From Anaerolineales bacterium (lineage in GTDB: Bacteria; Chloroflexota; Anaerolineae; Anaerolineales; UBA11579): a DNA stretch of 64,000 bases. The notes below the pieces were generated by a model. That model was not told the origin of the DNA, did not search any database, and saw nothing but the letters and a program-made list of their open reading frames with translations. Of this stretch, positions 52,509 to 63,310 are shown in pieces; position 1 is the stretch's first letter, and each line of letters starts with the position of its first letter. The stretch is from the NCBI GenBank assembly GCA_026129335.1, contig JAHCIH010000010.1, forward strand, positions 1 through 64,000, in the 5' to 3' direction. The translations under genes were made by a program, and so were the position numbers.

Positions 52509-52917
52509 GTAGGGGCGGCTTGCAAGCCGCCCCTACGGGTTGTCTTCTGTGCATCCTGAGGAAGCGAAGAGGGGGTTTCACCGCCTCAGGCGGCAACCGT
52601 AACCTCCCGCTTTTCCGTGCATCCTGAGCGAAGCGAAGGATCCCCGTAACCTCAAAAGGCGTTCTGGGTGATACCGTAGGAAACTTGCCTTTCGCGAACG
52701 AAAGCATCACGGCTCCCGCTTGACGCCTTCACAGATTTTCACACCTTCTCGCCACTCCATGCTTTAATCCGGCTTGTATTGGGCCAATCGCGCGTCTTGG
52801 AGGGGTTAGGTTGTATTAAAAACCCCCGCGCCCGAGCGATTAATATAACTTTTGTGCCCAGCACCTTGACAGAGGTGAACTTGGTGAGGAAAAACCCGTG
52901 AAAGACTGTTCAAGCCG
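52509..52917. repeat. 409-bp gap with palindrome and dispersed repeats
   Basis: GTAGGGGCGGCTTGCAAGCCGCCCCTAC (52509-52536) is a perfect palindrome just after nadD and could end its transcript. CATCCTGAGGAAGCG (about 52551) and CATCCTGAGCGAAGCGAAGGATCCCC (about 52620) are copies of the dispersed repeat. The right half (about 52700-52917) is lower in GC and shows no gene or clear structure. Confidence 0.65.
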
Positions 52918-54363
52918 CTAGTCCTCGAAATACTCAGCGAGTAATCCACTGATATCCGCGTCGCTGTGCTGGGCCAGGAGGGCGAAAAAGTCCGCCCGGC
53001 CCATGATGCGCCCGCGACCCTGCTCGGCGTAATCCCGGAGGAAAGCGAAGAAAGCTTCATCGCCCGTCATGCCGCGCAGCTCGTGCAGGAAGAGCGCGCC
53101 GCGCATGTACACCGCGTGCACGTAAGGGGCGAAGCCGTTGTGGTCGTAGATGCGACTGCCCACCCAGCCGCCTGGCGCAAAGCGCTGGATGCGGAAATCC
53201 CACCACCAGTTTTCCAAATCGGGCTGCACGGCCTGGTAATAAAGCAGCTCGCAGTAGATCGCCAGGCTTTCGTCGAGCCAGGGTTCCAGCGCCTGGTCGC
53301 TGCCCACCTGGCCGAACCACCAATTGTGAGCGATTTCGTGGGCGGTCAGTGCGGTGAGGTAGTTGCGCCGGTCGTAGGTGTAGGTGATGAAGTAATGCTG
53401 GTCGAGGAAGAACAGCCCATCGGATTCCATGCCGTCGGGAAACAGGGCCATCACAATGGCGGCGTGCTCGTAGGGGTAGGGGCCGAACAGCCCGCTGTAG
53501 ACCTCGATCGCTTCGCGAGCCACGCGCAGCGCCGCTTCGGCGGCATCGCGCTGCTCTTCGAAGAAGTAGACTGATATGGGGATGTCCCCCTGGCGGGCGT
53601 CCAGCCTGCGGTAGTGCCCGCTGGCCGACCAGACGAAGCGCCGCGCATTCTCCAGCCGGTACAGCCAGCCGCCGTCGGTCCCCTCAGCGGGTGCCGGGGC
53701 CGCCACGCTGAGGCCGGCCGGCGCGTTGCGCACGCGGATGTGCACTTCGAAATCGGCGCTCTCGTACACGCCGTGTTCGCCCACCGCGGCCGGGCTGTGC
53801 GCCAGCCAGCCCTGGCCGGCGCGGTAGGGCGGGGCGTAGGGATACCAGTCCACCAGGTTGGTCTGCCGCTCGGTCCAACCCAACAGCGCCGGCCCACGCG
53901 GCAAGTACAGCTCATATTCCATGGCCAGGTGCAGCGCCTCGCCAGGCGCTAGTGGGGCGGCAAGCGTCAGCCGCACAAGTCCGTCCGTAGGCTCATTGAG
54001 TGTGGCGGCTGGGCCGGCCACGGTTTCCAGTCTGAGCAGTTGGAAACTGGCGCCCTGGCGCTGGGCTTCGACCACCAGCAGTATTTCGCCCAAGGCTTCT
54101 GTGTTGTTGTTGCTGTATTCGATTTCCTGGCGCACATGCAGGTAGTGCGCGGCATAGTCCAGCGTCGCTTGCAGCCAGTATTGGGTCCGCATGGCGGGGG
54201 CCGGCGCGGCTGGCTGCGGGCCGGCCCCCGGCTCGCTTGCGGTTTGGGTTGGGGTTTCGTTTGTGGGAGAGAGCGTGTTGGGCAGGGTAGCTTCCGGGGC
54301 AGGCGCCGGCCCGGCGGCGCAGGCCGCCAGCAGGCAGAGGAGCAGCAGCCCGGCCGCTTTCAT
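52918..54363 (-). CDS. M1 family metallopeptidase, lipoprotein
   Basis: This 481-residue gluzincin has a lipoprotein signal (LLLLCLLAAC) and a Thr/Pro linker. An N-terminal beta domain leads to the zinc site HEIAH at 342-346 with the third ligand E365 (LDES), 19 residues later as required. The family removes N-terminal residues from peptides; here it should act outside the membrane. The typical GAMEN motif is replaced by ALFPDGMESDG. Its start overlaps the rnhB stop (ATGA), so the two are coupled. Confidence 0.88.
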   Translation of the reverse strand: MKAAGLLLLCLLAACAAGPAPAPEATLPNTLSPTNETPTQTASEPGAGPQPAAPAPAMRTQYWLQATLDYAAHYLHVRQEIEYSNNNTEALGEILLVVEAQRQGASFQLLRLETVAGPAATLNEPTDGLVRLTLAAPLAPGEALHLAMEYELYLPRGPALLGWTERQTNLVDWYPYAPPYRAGQGWLAHSPAAVGEHGVYESADFEVHIRVRNAPAGLSVAAPAPAEGTDGGWLYRLENARRFVWSASGHYRRLDARQGDIPISVYFFEEQRDAAEAALRVAREAIEVYSGLFGPYPYEHAAIVMALFPDGMESDGLFFLDQHYFITYTYDRRNYLTALTAHEIAHNWWFGQVGSDQALEPWLDESLAIYCELLYYQAVQPDLENWWWDFRIQRFAPGGWVGSRIYDHNGFAPYVHAVYMRGALFLHELRGMTGDEAFFAFLRDYAEQGRGRIMGRADFFALLAQHSDADISGLLAEYFED

Positions 54364-55004
54364 GGGCTGCGCATGGGCGCAAAGCTGCGCCGGTGTTGCG
54401 GGCTGGGCCCGTGCTGTAGGATGGCTTCACGGTGCTCTTCAGTAGCATAGCCCTTATGGGCGGCGAAGCCATAACGCGGAAAACGCTTGTCCAGCTTGCA
54501 CAATTCGGCGTCGCGCGCCACTTTTGCCAGCACGGAAGCGGCCGCAATGCTTAGGCATAACGCGTCGCCGGCGATGATTGCCGTCTGCGGTAGCGGGATT
54601 TCCTCGAGGCGCATGAAATCCACCAGCAGATGCTGTGGCGGGCAATGCAGGCCCTGCACCGCTCGCCGCGCCGCCAGCCGCGTGGCAGGCGCGATGCCGT
54701 GGCGGTCGATTTCTTTGCAGCTGGCCCAGCCGATGGCGTAGTCCGCGGCGTGCTCGCGGATGTGCGGGGCCCATTCCTCCCGTTCGGCGGGGCTCATCTG
54801 CTTGGAATCACGTACTCCGTCCAGTTGGCGCAAGATACTGCGCTGCGCCGGCAGCACCACTGCAGCGGCGTAGACCGGGCCGGCCAACGCGCCGCGGCCC
54901 ACTTCGTCGATGCCGGCCAGCAGGGTCAGTCCTTGTCGCCAAAGCGACGATTCATATTTTAGACTCGGTCGCGGCTTGGGCAGTTCGAGCGTCCGCCTAG
55001 GCAT
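54360..55004 (-). CDS. rnhB: Ribonuclease HII
   Basis: RNase HII removes ribonucleotides from DNA. The 214-residue protein has the LAGIDEVGRGALAGPVYAAAVVL motif with the catalytic DE pair, DSKQMSPAERE, AIIAGDALCLSIAAASVLAKVARD and the final YGFAAHKGYATEEH. It overlaps the end of the upstream GT2 gene by 8 nt and the start of the peptidase gene by 4 nt, so the three form one operon. Confidence 0.94.
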   Translation of the reverse strand: MPRRTLELPKPRPSLKYESSLWRQGLTLLAGIDEVGRGALAGPVYAAAVVLPAQRSILRQLDGVRDSKQMSPAEREEWAPHIREHAADYAIGWASCKEIDRHGIAPATRLAARRAVQGLHCPPQHLLVDFMRLEEIPLPQTAIIAGDALCLSIAAASVLAKVARDAELCKLDKRFPRYGFAAHKGYATEEHREAILQHGPSPQHRRSFAPMRSP

Positions 55005-55719
55005 ACAGCCCTCGCCGGGCGTTGCGCCGGATGGTCAGGATGTCTTTGAACATGCGCGCCGCGTCCTGCAGCGGGCGCACATGGCTTTGCGGACTGTAAT
55101 ACCAGGGGATGGGCAGTTCGAGGATGTCGTATCCGTGCAACTGAGCCATATAGAGGATTTCCACGTCGAACGCCCAGCCCATGATGGTCTGGCGGGGGAA
55201 CAGCGCCTCGGCGACATCGGCGCGGAAACCCTTGAAACCGCACTGTGTATCTTGCAGCCCGGGCAGGGCCAGCAGGCGGATCATCGCGTTGATTACCCGG
55301 CCGCCCCAATGGCGATATTCAGGCTCGTTGTAGCGCACCGCGCCGGGCGCCTCGCGCGAGGCGATGACGATGGGCGTGCCACTTTGCAGCGGTGGCAGGA
55401 AGCGGGCCACTTCTTCTACCGGCATGGACAGATCGGCATCCAGCATGATGCGGAATTGCCCGCTGGCTGCCAGCATGCCGTGCTTCACTGCCCGGCCCTT
55501 GCCGCGTGCCGCGGCACGCTGCACGCTGAAGCCAGGATGCGCCCGGCAGAACGCCTCGGCCACTTCGTAGGTGCTGTCGTCGCTGCCGTTTTCGATGACC
55601 AGCACTTCGCTGGCGTAGGGCTGGGCCTGCACAAAAGCGTGGATTTTTTCCAGGCTGTCGGGCAGGCGATTTTCCTCGTTGTAGGCCGGGATGATCAGCG
55701 AGAGTAGCGGGGCGGGCAC
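54997..55719 (-). CDS. GT2 family glycosyltransferase, dolichyl-phosphate glucose synthase-like
   Basis: This 240-residue GT-A enzyme has [18 protein letters not shown], the nucleotide contact [26 protein letters not shown], the metal motif DADLS and the later [10 protein letters not shown] and AFDVEIL segments. It lacks membrane helices, as in ALG5-like soluble cores. The GTG at 55719 follows a TATAAT (55731-55726) by 6 nt, so the operon GT2-rnhB-peptidase probably has a leaderless GTG start. It is divergent from dtd. Confidence 0.88.
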   Translation of the reverse strand: MPAPLLSLIIPAYNEENRLPDSLEKIHAFVQAQPYASEVLVIENGSDDSTYEVAEAFCRAHPGFSVQRAAARGKGRAVKHGMLAASGQFRIMLDADLSMPVEEVARFLPPLQSGTPIVIASREAPGAVRYNEPEYRHWGGRVINAMIRLLALPGLQDTQCGFKGFRADVAEALFPRQTIMGWAFDVEILYMAQLHGYDILELPIPWYYSPQSHVRPLQDAARMFKDILTIRRNARRGLYA

Positions 55720-55725
55720 GCGGGA

Positions 55726-55754
55726 ATTATACGGCAGGGGCGCGATGTTATACT
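55726..55754. promoter_or_regulatory. Divergent -10 elements of the GT2 and dtd genes
   Basis: TATAAT at 55731-55726 (minus) ends 6 nt before the GT2 GTG. TATACT at 55749-55754 (plus) ends 7 nt before the dtd ATG. The starts are only 42 bp apart, so the promoters overlap and both mRNAs should be leaderless. Confidence 0.65.
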
Positions 55755-55761
55755 GCCGCGC

Positions 55762-56208
55762 ATGCGGGCATTAATTCAGCGCGTGCGTTCAGCTGCCGTG
55801 CAAGTAAATGGCGAAGAACTGGGCCGTATTGGCCAAGGCCTGGTCGTTTTGCTGGGCGTGGGCCAGGGGGATGGAGAGGCTGAAGCCGAGTACCTGGCCG
55901 ACAAAGTCGCCAACCTGCGTATCTTCGAAGACGCCGAGGGCAAAATGAACCTCTCGCTGCTGGATGCTGGCGGCGCGGCCTTGGTGGTCTCACAGTTCAC
56001 GCTGTACGCCGATACGGCCAAAGGTCGCCGGCCTTCGTTTGTGGACGCTGCACCGCCCGAGCAGGCCGAGCCGTTGGTGGAGCACTTCGCCGAATTGCTC
56101 GCCGCCCGCGGCGTGCAGGTGGCCAGCGGCCGTTTTGGCGCCGAGATGCTGGTGGAGATAAATAACGACGGACCAGTGACGATTTGGATTGAGAAAAGCA
56201 GAGATTAG
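55762..56208 (+). CDS. dtd: D-aminoacyl-tRNA deacylase
   Basis: Dtd removes D-amino acids (and glycine from tRNA-Ala) mischarged on tRNA. The 148-residue protein has [15 protein letters not shown] at the start, the catalytic SQFTL motif at 77-81 and the cis Gly-Pro motif NDGPVT at 135-140. No ribosome site precedes the ATG, in line with a leaderless mRNA. Its stop codon (56206-56208) is part of a hairpin repeat. Confidence 0.94.
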   Translation: MRALIQRVRSAAVQVNGEELGRIGQGLVVLLGVGQGDGEAEAEYLADKVANLRIFEDAEGKMNLSLLDAGGAALVVSQFTLYADTAKGRRPSFVDAAPPEQAEPLVEHFAELLAARGVQVASGRFGAEMLVEINNDGPVTIWIEKSRD

Positions 56209-56236
56209 AGATTGGAGATTCTGAATCTCTAATCTC
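56201..56236. repeat. GAGATTAGAGATT hairpin repeat
   Basis: GAGATTAGAGATT (56201-56213) and AATCTCTAATCTC (56224-56236) form a perfect 13-bp stem with a 10-nt loop. It lies between convergent dtd and the PyrD-like gene; the dtd stop is in the left arm. Confidence 0.8.
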
Positions 56237-56239
56237 CAT

Positions 56240-56989
56240 TTACCAGTTGCCACTCCACAACCCCACATCCACCTGCACCGCCATGGCTCCCGCGGCCAGC
56301 AGGGTTTCGCCGTCTGCTTGCGAATACACTCCACCGGCTGCGATGACCGCCAGCCCCTGGCCGGCCAACAGGCGGGTGGCTTCAAGCGCCTGCGGCAGCA
56401 GTGCTGGCCCATAGAGCCGGCCGCTGACCAACGCCCCGCCCGGGCCGGGCAGGGCGCCGCGCGGCGGCCCCAGGCTCACCGCCGCGGCCCCGGCGGCCAG
56501 AACTGCATCGGCCAGTTCCAGCGCCCTGGTCACGGGCAGCTGGGCGATGCAGGGCAACTCGCCGCGGGCCGCCCCACACAGCTCACCCGCCAACCCGGCC
56601 GAAGCGTCCGCTGGGATGCCTACTTCCACCGCCAGCACATTCTCGAGGCCCTCGATGCGCAGGACCATCTTGCGCATCTCCTCGGCCGAAGCGGCCAGCA
56701 GGTGAACGATGACCGGCACCGCCGACCGCGCCCAGGCGCCGGCGTGCTTCTTCAGCGCCGCGCTCAGCCCCGGGTTGGGCAGCCCGCTGTGCAGCAGCAC
56801 GCCGCCGGGGTACTCCAGCAGCCCGGGCGCCGCGGCGGCCCGCCTTGGCGCCAGGCTGATCGGATTGGTCACAAAGACACCCAGCAGGCCAGGCAGCGAA
56901 CCGTCGCCCGGCGGGGCAAAGCCCAGGCTGCCGGCGGCGTTCATCCAGCGGCTGGGCAGCTCCAATGCAGGACTGTCTGTAGAGGGCAT
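56240..56989 (-). CDS. Dihydroorotate dehydrogenase-like protein lacking the catalytic motif
   Basis: This 249-residue TIM-barrel protein resembles PyrD: WMNAAGSLGFAPP near the start, GVFVTNPISLAPR, a barrel strand VLAVEVGIPAD, and AVIAAGGVYSQADGETLLAAGAMAVQVD with the phosphate-binding end. It is about 50 residues shorter than PyrD, and where class 1 enzymes have N-x-SCPN it has GIPADAS, so the catalytic Cys or Ser is absent. It may bind FMN for another use. The ATG at 56989 follows a TATAAT (57001-56996) by 6 nt; the upstream extension is a shadow. Confidence 0.65.
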   Translation of the reverse strand: MPSTDSPALELPSRWMNAAGSLGFAPPGDGSLPGLLGVFVTNPISLAPRRAAAAPGLLEYPGGVLLHSGLPNPGLSAALKKHAGAWARSAVPVIVHLLAASAEEMRKMVLRIEGLENVLAVEVGIPADASAGLAGELCGAARGELPCIAQLPVTRALELADAVLAAGAAAVSLGPPRGALPGPGGALVSGRLYGPALLPQALEATRLLAGQGLAVIAAGGVYSQADGETLLAAGAMAVQVDVGLWSGNW

Positions 56990-56995
56990 AGGCGG

Positions 56996-57022
56996 ATTAT
57001 ACGCAGGGCCATCAGCTATAAT
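56996..57022. promoter_or_regulatory. Divergent -10 elements of the PyrD-like and DsbA-like genes
   Basis: TATAAT at 57001-56996 (minus) ends 6 nt before the PyrD-like ATG. TATAAT at 57017-57022 (plus) ends 7 nt before the DsbA-like ATG. With 40 bp between start codons there is no room for leaders. Confidence 0.7.
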
Positions 57023-57029
57023 TCCGCCT

Positions 57030-57794
57030 ATGCCCACGACACGCCCTGACGATGAAATCGTAAGCTTTAAGAAATCCCACTTGTTTGCCGTGCTCGGCTT
57101 TGCCGCCGGCATTTTGGTGGGTTATTTGGTTTGGGGCAGCAGCTTGCTGGCCCTCCTGGCCCCGCGCAGCACGGCCGCTGCGGAAAGCAGCGTCGTTTCC
57201 GCCCCGCAAACTCAGGCGCAACTCCCCGCTGCCCCGGCCAGCGACGACATCGTCGCCCAGCGCTACAACGTGCCGGTGGAGGAACACGACCCCAGCCTTG
57301 GCGACGAGAACGCGGCGATCACCATCATCGAGTTCTCCGATTTCCAATGCCCCTTCTGCCAGCGCTACGCCACCCAGACCCACGCGCAGCTGATGGACAC
57401 CTACGGCGAGCACATCCGCTTTGTGTACAAGGACTTCCCGCTGACCAGCATCCACCCCGAGGCGTACCCGGCCGCCTTGGCCGCGCAGTGCGCCCACGAG
57501 CAAGGCCACTTCTGGGAATACCATGACCTGCTCTTCAGCCAGCGCCTCGAACTGGGTGATGCCACCTACCTGGCCTATGCCGAAGAGCTGGAACTGGATA
57601 TCCCCGGGTTCAGCGCTTGCTACGAGGAAGAACGCTATCTGGCCGAAGTGCAGGCGGACTACGACTTCGCCATGCAGCTCGGGGTCAGTTCCACGCCCAC
57701 ATTCTTCATCAACGGTATCGCCGTGATCGGTTCGCAGCCATTTTCGGTGTTCGCCCAGATCATCGACTACGAACTGGCCAACCAGGGAGAATAG
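57030..57794 (+). CDS. Membrane-anchored DsbA-like thiol oxidoreductase
   Basis: This 254-residue protein has an N-terminal signal anchor (about 17-42), an Ala/Pro/Gln linker, and a thioredoxin-fold DsbA domain with active site CPFC (107-110), FVYKDFPLTSIH and the cis-proline loop SSTPTFFING. It belongs to the DSBA_2/BdbD-like group that forms or shuffles disulfides outside the membrane. I chose the ATG at 57030 on the -10 spacing; the longer open frame is antisense to the neighbour. Confidence 0.9.
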   Translation: MPTTRPDDEIVSFKKSHLFAVLGFAAGILVGYLVWGSSLLALLAPRSTAAAESSVVSAPQTQAQLPAAPASDDIVAQRYNVPVEEHDPSLGDENAAITIIEFSDFQCPFCQRYATQTHAQLMDTYGEHIRFVYKDFPLTSIHPEAYPAALAAQCAHEQGHFWEYHDLLFSQRLELGDATYLAYAEELELDIPGFSACYEEERYLAEVQADYDFAMQLGVSSTPTFFINGIAVIGSQPFSVFAQIIDYELANQGE

Positions 57795-57809
57795 CCCGCC
57801 TTCCCACCG

Positions 57810-58412
57810 ATGAGCGCCCAGACCGATTTGCACGTTGTGCTAGCCGGTCCCGAGCATTGGGACGACCTGCTCGAATTCTTCGAGCGCATCCCCTGCACCT
57901 GCCAATATTGGCGGGTCTCTTCTTCTGAATACAGAGGCTCCAAAAACGAGGGTCTGGATGCCTGGGTGGCGGCGCGGCGTGCCGCGCTGCGAGCCCAACT
58001 GGAGGACTCCACGCCGCCCGGGGTGCTGGCTTACCTGGAGGGCCAACTGGTCGGCTGGTGCGGTTTTGGCCCGCGGCCGCAGATGGGTCGCCTGGTGCGT
58101 TCGCGCACCATCCCCAAAGTGGATGACCAGCCGGTTTGGTCGGTGGTCTGCTTTATCGTGCGCACCGGGTTCCGCCGCCGCGGCATCACCGGCGCCCTGT
58201 TGCAGGGCGTCATCGACTGTGCCCGCCAACACGGCGCGCCAGGCTTGGAAGCCTACCCGGTGGACCCCGAGGGCAAGCGCATCAGCGGCGCCTTCGCCTA
58301 TGTAGGCACGACCTCCATGTTTGAGCGCGCCGGCTTCCGGCGTGTGCTGCTGACCGATTCGACCAGTGCCAAATTGCCGCGTTGGTTGATGCGGTTGGAA
58401 ACTAGTAATTAG
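57810..58412 (+). CDS. GNAT family acetyltransferase
   Basis: This 200-residue acetyltransferase has the CoA site VCFIVRTGFRRRGITGALLQGVI and a later FAYVGTTSMFERAGFRRV. A CTC motif (FFERIPCTCQYWR, about residues 25-37) stands before the fold, as in a group of GNATs often seen in Chloroflexota and actinobacteria. Substrate is unknown. It starts 15 nt after the DsbA-like gene. Its stop lies in a short repeat shared with the convergent methyltransferase gene. Confidence 0.82.
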   Translation: MSAQTDLHVVLAGPEHWDDLLEFFERIPCTCQYWRVSSSEYRGSKNEGLDAWVAARRAALRAQLEDSTPPGVLAYLEGQLVGWCGFGPRPQMGRLVRSRTIPKVDDQPVWSVVCFIVRTGFRRRGITGALLQGVIDCARQHGAPGLEAYPVDPEGKRISGAFAYVGTTSMFERAGFRRVLLTDSTSAKLPRWLMRLETSN

Positions 58413-58429
58413 TAAATACTACTTACTAG
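58402..58429. repeat. CTAGTAATTAGTAA repeat holding two stop codons
   Basis: CTAGTAATTAGTAA, ATACTA and CTTACTAG form a near palindrome. The TAG of the plus-strand GNAT gene (58410-58412) and the TAG of the minus-strand methyltransferase (58428-58426) both lie inside it. Confidence 0.7.
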
Positions 58430-59334
58430 CTCATTGGATTCTTGAAATTGTAAATCCCATCCACCCGCCCCCAACGGAGCTTGCAGCTGGGGCAGGCCAG
58501 CGTGTCCCCCTGGCTGTCTGGCAGCGGTGTGCTGCACTCCGGGCACTTGAAAAAGCCATCCGTGGCTGCGGGCGGCCCGTCGTTGCCGGCCGAGAGCCGG
58601 TAGAACAGGCTGGGCGTGAACTGCCACAGCGCCCCGGTGGGCTGGAAGGCGGCGTCCGCAGCCACCAGCAGGCGCAGCGGGATGTGGCGCTTGAGCCAGC
58701 CCATGCGGAAGTGGGAGACGCTTAGCTGGCGCTCGATGCGGAAGCCAGCCTCGCGCAGCCAGCCGCGCATCGTGCGGGGGTGGAAGTCGAAGTTCAGTGG
58801 GATGTATTCCACAGGCTCGGGGGAAAACGGGCTCCAGCTTTGGCGCCGCAGCCAGTAGCGCAAAATCGCTTTCAAATTGCGTTTATTGGCGAATTCCAGC
58901 AAAAAAACGCCGTGCGGCTGCAAGACCTGGCGGATTTGGGCCAACGCCTGCGGCGCTTCGGCCAGGTGGTGGATGACGCGTATCATCGTGGCGCCATCGA
59001 ACAGACCATCCACAAAAGGCAGTTTGTATACATCTGCAGCCACGTAAATGTAACGGGGGTCTGTGCCCAGGCGCTGTTGAGCCTGCTCAAGCTGCGTGGT
59101 GGAATAATCCATCACCACGATGCGCTCGTAGCCGTGATAACGCGGCGTGTTGCGTCCCGCGCCGGCGCCCACCTCCAGCAGCAGTTTGCCGCTGGCCGGC
59201 AGCAGGCGGCGGATGGCGATGGCCTCTACCTGGTCTTCGTACTGGCGTTCGCCCTGCTCCCAAAAGCGCTGCTGATAATCGGACCCTTCGTAATCACATA
59301 TCGGGGGATGCTCGCTCTGTGCCTCAGGCGGCAT
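58426..59334 (-). CDS. SAM methyltransferase with C-terminal zinc ribbon
   Basis: This 302-residue protein has a class I methyltransferase domain ([16 protein letters not shown] about 52-67, [34 protein letters not shown]) and ends with a Trm112-like zinc ribbon ([10 protein letters not shown] ... [11 protein letters not shown]). The ribbon may bind a partner or substrate. Its 5' end overlaps the ugd 3' end by 11 nt, so it is translated from the ugd transcript; a role in sugar or lipid modification linked to UDP-glucuronate is possible. Confidence 0.8.
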   Translation of the reverse strand: MPPEAQSEHPPICDYEGSDYQQRFWEQGERQYEDQVEAIAIRRLLPASGKLLLEVGAGAGRNTPRYHGYERIVVMDYSTTQLEQAQQRLGTDPRYIYVAADVYKLPFVDGLFDGATMIRVIHHLAEAPQALAQIRQVLQPHGVFLLEFANKRNLKAILRYWLRRQSWSPFSPEPVEYIPLNFDFHPRTMRGWLREAGFRIERQLSVSHFRMGWLKRHIPLRLLVAADAAFQPTGALWQFTPSLFYRLSAGNDGPPAATDGFFKCPECSTPLPDSQGDTLACPSCKLRWGRVDGIYNFKNPMS

Positions 59335-60673
59335 GGGGGCGAACCTCGATTTCAGTCTCGATAATGCCGTTCTCGTTGTAGCCGCGGCCGATGCCGTAAT
59401 AGTCGAAACCCATGTTGCGCATGACTTGCGGCTGGTACAGGTTGCGCCCGTCCACGATAACCGGCGTCTTCATGCTCTCACGTACGCGCCCCATGTCCAG
59501 GTTCTTGAACTCGTTCCATTCGGTGACCACCAGGATGGCGTCACAGCCCTCGGCCAGGTCGTAGGCATCCTGGGCCATCTCGACCTTGGGTAGCAGTTCG
59601 GCGGCAGCGGGCATCGCCACCGGATCGAAGGCGCGCACCTGCGCGCCGGCGGCCAGCAGGGCTTCGGCGATGTCGATGGAGGGCGCTTCGCGCATGTCGT
59701 CGGTGTTGGCCTTGAAAGCCAGGCCGAGCAGGCCAATGCGGCGGCCCTGCAGGCCGCCGAGGGCCTGCTCCAGCCGGCGCACCGCCAGCTCGCGCCGGCG
59801 GCCGTTCACTTCCATCACGGAGTTGAGGATGCGTGGCTCGTGGCCCATCTCCTCGGCCATGTAAGCCAGCGCCTTTACGTCTTTGGGGAAGCACGAGCCG
59901 CCGTAGCCCAGCCCGGCTTCGAGGAACTGCTTGCCGATGCGTGTGTCGAAGCCCATGCCGGCGGCGACTTCCTTTACATCGGCGCCCAGCGATTCGCACA
60001 CGTCGGCAATTTCGTTGATGAACGAAATCTTGGTCGCCAGGAAGGCGTTGGAGGCGTACTTGATCATCTCGGCGGTGCGCAGGTCGGTGATCACGATGGG
60101 GGCGCGCAGCGGCAGGTGCAGCTGGGCCACCTTGTCGGCGGCCTCGCGGTGCAGCGAGCCCAGCACCGTGCGGTGCGGGTTCATGAAGTCGGTGATCGCC
60201 GCGCCCTCGCGCAGGAACTCGGGACAGGAGACCACCCAGAAGTCCACCGGCTTGGGCTGCGCTTTTCGGATGATGTCGGCCACGAAGTCGCCGGTGCCCA
60301 CCGGCACGGTGGACTTGTTGACCACCACCGCCGGCGCTTGCATGTGCTCGGCGATGGAGCGGGCGGCGGATTCCACGTACTTCAAATCGGCCTCGCCATC
60401 CCCGCCGGAGGGCGTGCCCACGCAAATGAAGATAAATTCGCTTTCCTTGAGGGCTTCGGGGTACGAGGTGGTGAAGTGCAGCCGGCCCGCTTGTACATTG
60501 CGATTGACCAGCTCTTCCAGCCCCGGCTCGTAGATGGGCATCTCGCCGCGCTTCAGCCCGGCGACGCGTTCTTCATTCACATCCAGGGCGGTGACGTGGT
60601 TGCCCAGGTCGCTGAAGCAGGCCGCAGTGACCAGGCCCACATAGCCGACCCCGATTACGCTGATTTTTTTCAT
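59324..60673 (-). CDS. ugd: UDP-glucose 6-dehydrogenase
   Basis: Ugd oxidises UDP-glucose to UDP-glucuronate with two NAD+. The 449-residue protein has the Rossmann motif [17 protein letters not shown] (4-20), [15 protein letters not shown], the central dimer helix with [18 protein letters not shown], catalytic C261 in [10 protein letters not shown], and the C-terminal UDP domain [23 protein letters not shown] precedes the ATG. The methyltransferase gene follows in overlap. Confidence 0.95.
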   Translation of the reverse strand: MKKISVIGVGYVGLVTAACFSDLGNHVTALDVNEERVAGLKRGEMPIYEPGLEELVNRNVQAGRLHFTTSYPEALKESEFIFICVGTPSGGDGEADLKYVESAARSIAEHMQAPAVVVNKSTVPVGTGDFVADIIRKAQPKPVDFWVVSCPEFLREGAAITDFMNPHRTVLGSLHREAADKVAQLHLPLRAPIVITDLRTAEMIKYASNAFLATKISFINEIADVCESLGADVKEVAAGMGFDTRIGKQFLEAGLGYGGSCFPKDVKALAYMAEEMGHEPRILNSVMEVNGRRRELAVRRLEQALGGLQGRRIGLLGLAFKANTDDMREAPSIDIAEALLAAGAQVRAFDPVAMPAAAELLPKVEMAQDAYDLAEGCDAILVVTEWNEFKNLDMGRVRESMKTPVIVDGRNLYQPQVMRNMGFDYYGIGRGYNENGIIETEIEVRPHAA

Positions 60674-60737
60674 CTAAACTCCGCAGAATCCGGTTTGGCG
60701 GCAATGATAACACCGGCAAACATGCATTGCCGGGCGT

Positions 60738-60743
60738 TAGAAT
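60738..60743 (+). promoter_or_regulatory. -10 element of the M23 lipoprotein gene
   Basis: TAGAAT ends 6 nt before the GTG start codon, with no ribosome site, so the mRNA is probably leaderless with a GTG start. Confidence 0.6.
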
Positions 60744-60749
60744 GGGCGA

Positions 60750-61532
60750 GTGAAGCGCTTTGTGTGCCTGTTCTGCCTGCTGCTAGCCGCCTGCGCCGCG
60801 CCCCCTCCCGAGCCCACCGCCACGGCCAGCCCGCCGCCTCCCGTCACGCCCAGCCCGCTCCCTTCGGCCACGGCCACCGAGGAGCCCAGCCCCACGCCCA
60901 TCCCGATTAGCGCAGTGTGTTCGCCGCTGGGCGGGCATTCCTTTCAGGCGCTGCTGGGCTACATCAGCCAGGGTTTCAGCCCGCCGCCGAGCAGCAGCAA
61001 CTGGGATGGCGGGCACCACGGGCTCGACTTCGCCTACTACCAGCGCAACGACCCCGGCGGGTTCGGCGGCCATATCGAGGGCGCGCCGCTGCAGTCCGTG
61101 CTGGATGGTTATGTCGCCGGCTTGGGCTACGCGTCCATCTACGGCCATTACCTCATTGTGGAGACGCCCTGGGCGCAGCTGCCGCCAGGCCTGGCCGCCC
61201 TGTATTCTGTGGCGGAAGGGCAGTCGGCCTACGTTATGTACGCACACCTGCAGGAGGAGGCGCCTTTCGTGCTCAGTGAACCGCTGGATTGCGGGCAGAT
61301 GGTCGGGCAGGTGGGCGCCACCGGCGATGCGTTCTTCGTGGTGGAGCCGCACCTGCACTTTGAACTGCGCGTGGGCGCCAGCGGGCTGCGCCTGGCGGCG
61401 ATGACCTATTACGGCGCGCAGGACAGCCCAGCGGAGCAGGAGGAATATCGCCGCTGGCGCAACAGCCTCGAGTTTCTGCTGCACGACCCGCTGCCATTGT
61501 TCAATTTTGGGGCGGCAGAAAATTTGGATTGA
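60750..61532 (+). CDS. M23 (LytM) family metallopeptidase, lipoprotein
   Basis: This 260-residue protein has a lipoprotein signal (FCLLLAAC), a Pro/Thr/Ser linker and a LytM peptidase domain. The zinc site is complete: H89-xxx-D93 in HHGLDFAYY and the HLHFELR motif near residue 205. It may cut wall peptides or scaffold them. The GTG start is fixed by the -10 spacing. A CACAAAG-type repeat separates it from hutU. Confidence 0.85.
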   Translation: MKRFVCLFCLLLAACAAPPPEPTATASPPPPVTPSPLPSATATEEPSPTPIPISAVCSPLGGHSFQALLGYISQGFSPPPSSSNWDGGHHGLDFAYYQRNDPGGFGGHIEGAPLQSVLDGYVAGLGYASIYGHYLIVETPWAQLPPGLAALYSVAEGQSAYVMYAHLQEEAPFVLSEPLDCGQMVGQVGATGDAFFVVEPHLHFELRVGASGLRLAAMTYYGAQDSPAEQEEYRRWRNSLEFLLHDPLPLFNFGAAENLD

Positions 61533-61534
61533 TA

Positions 61535-61603
61535 ACCACAAGACACAAAGACCACAAAGATTTATTTTCTTTGTGCTCCTTTGTGACTTTGTGGTTAATG
61601 CTT
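61535..61603. repeat. CACAAAG-type inverted repeat before hutU
   Basis: TAACCACAAGACACAAAGACCACAAAG and TTTGTGACTTTGTGGTTAAT form an imperfect inverted repeat. It resembles the element at about 3370-3425. The hutU -10 candidate TACAAT (61605-61610) follows directly. Confidence 0.7.
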
Positions 61604-61629
61604 TTACAATTAGTCTCTAAGGATTACAT

Positions 61630-63285
<1,656 letters not shown>

Positions 63286-63310
63286 GCCGCGGCACACCCT
63301 GAGGAACACC

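Noticed and set aside
56709-57029. N-terminal extension of the DsbA-like protein
   Set aside because: The -10 element at 57017-57022 lies inside it and the sequence has no homology or signal.
59541-60425. 294-codon frame overlapping ugd on the same strand
   Set aside because: Arg/Gly/His-rich frameshadow of ugd with no motifs.
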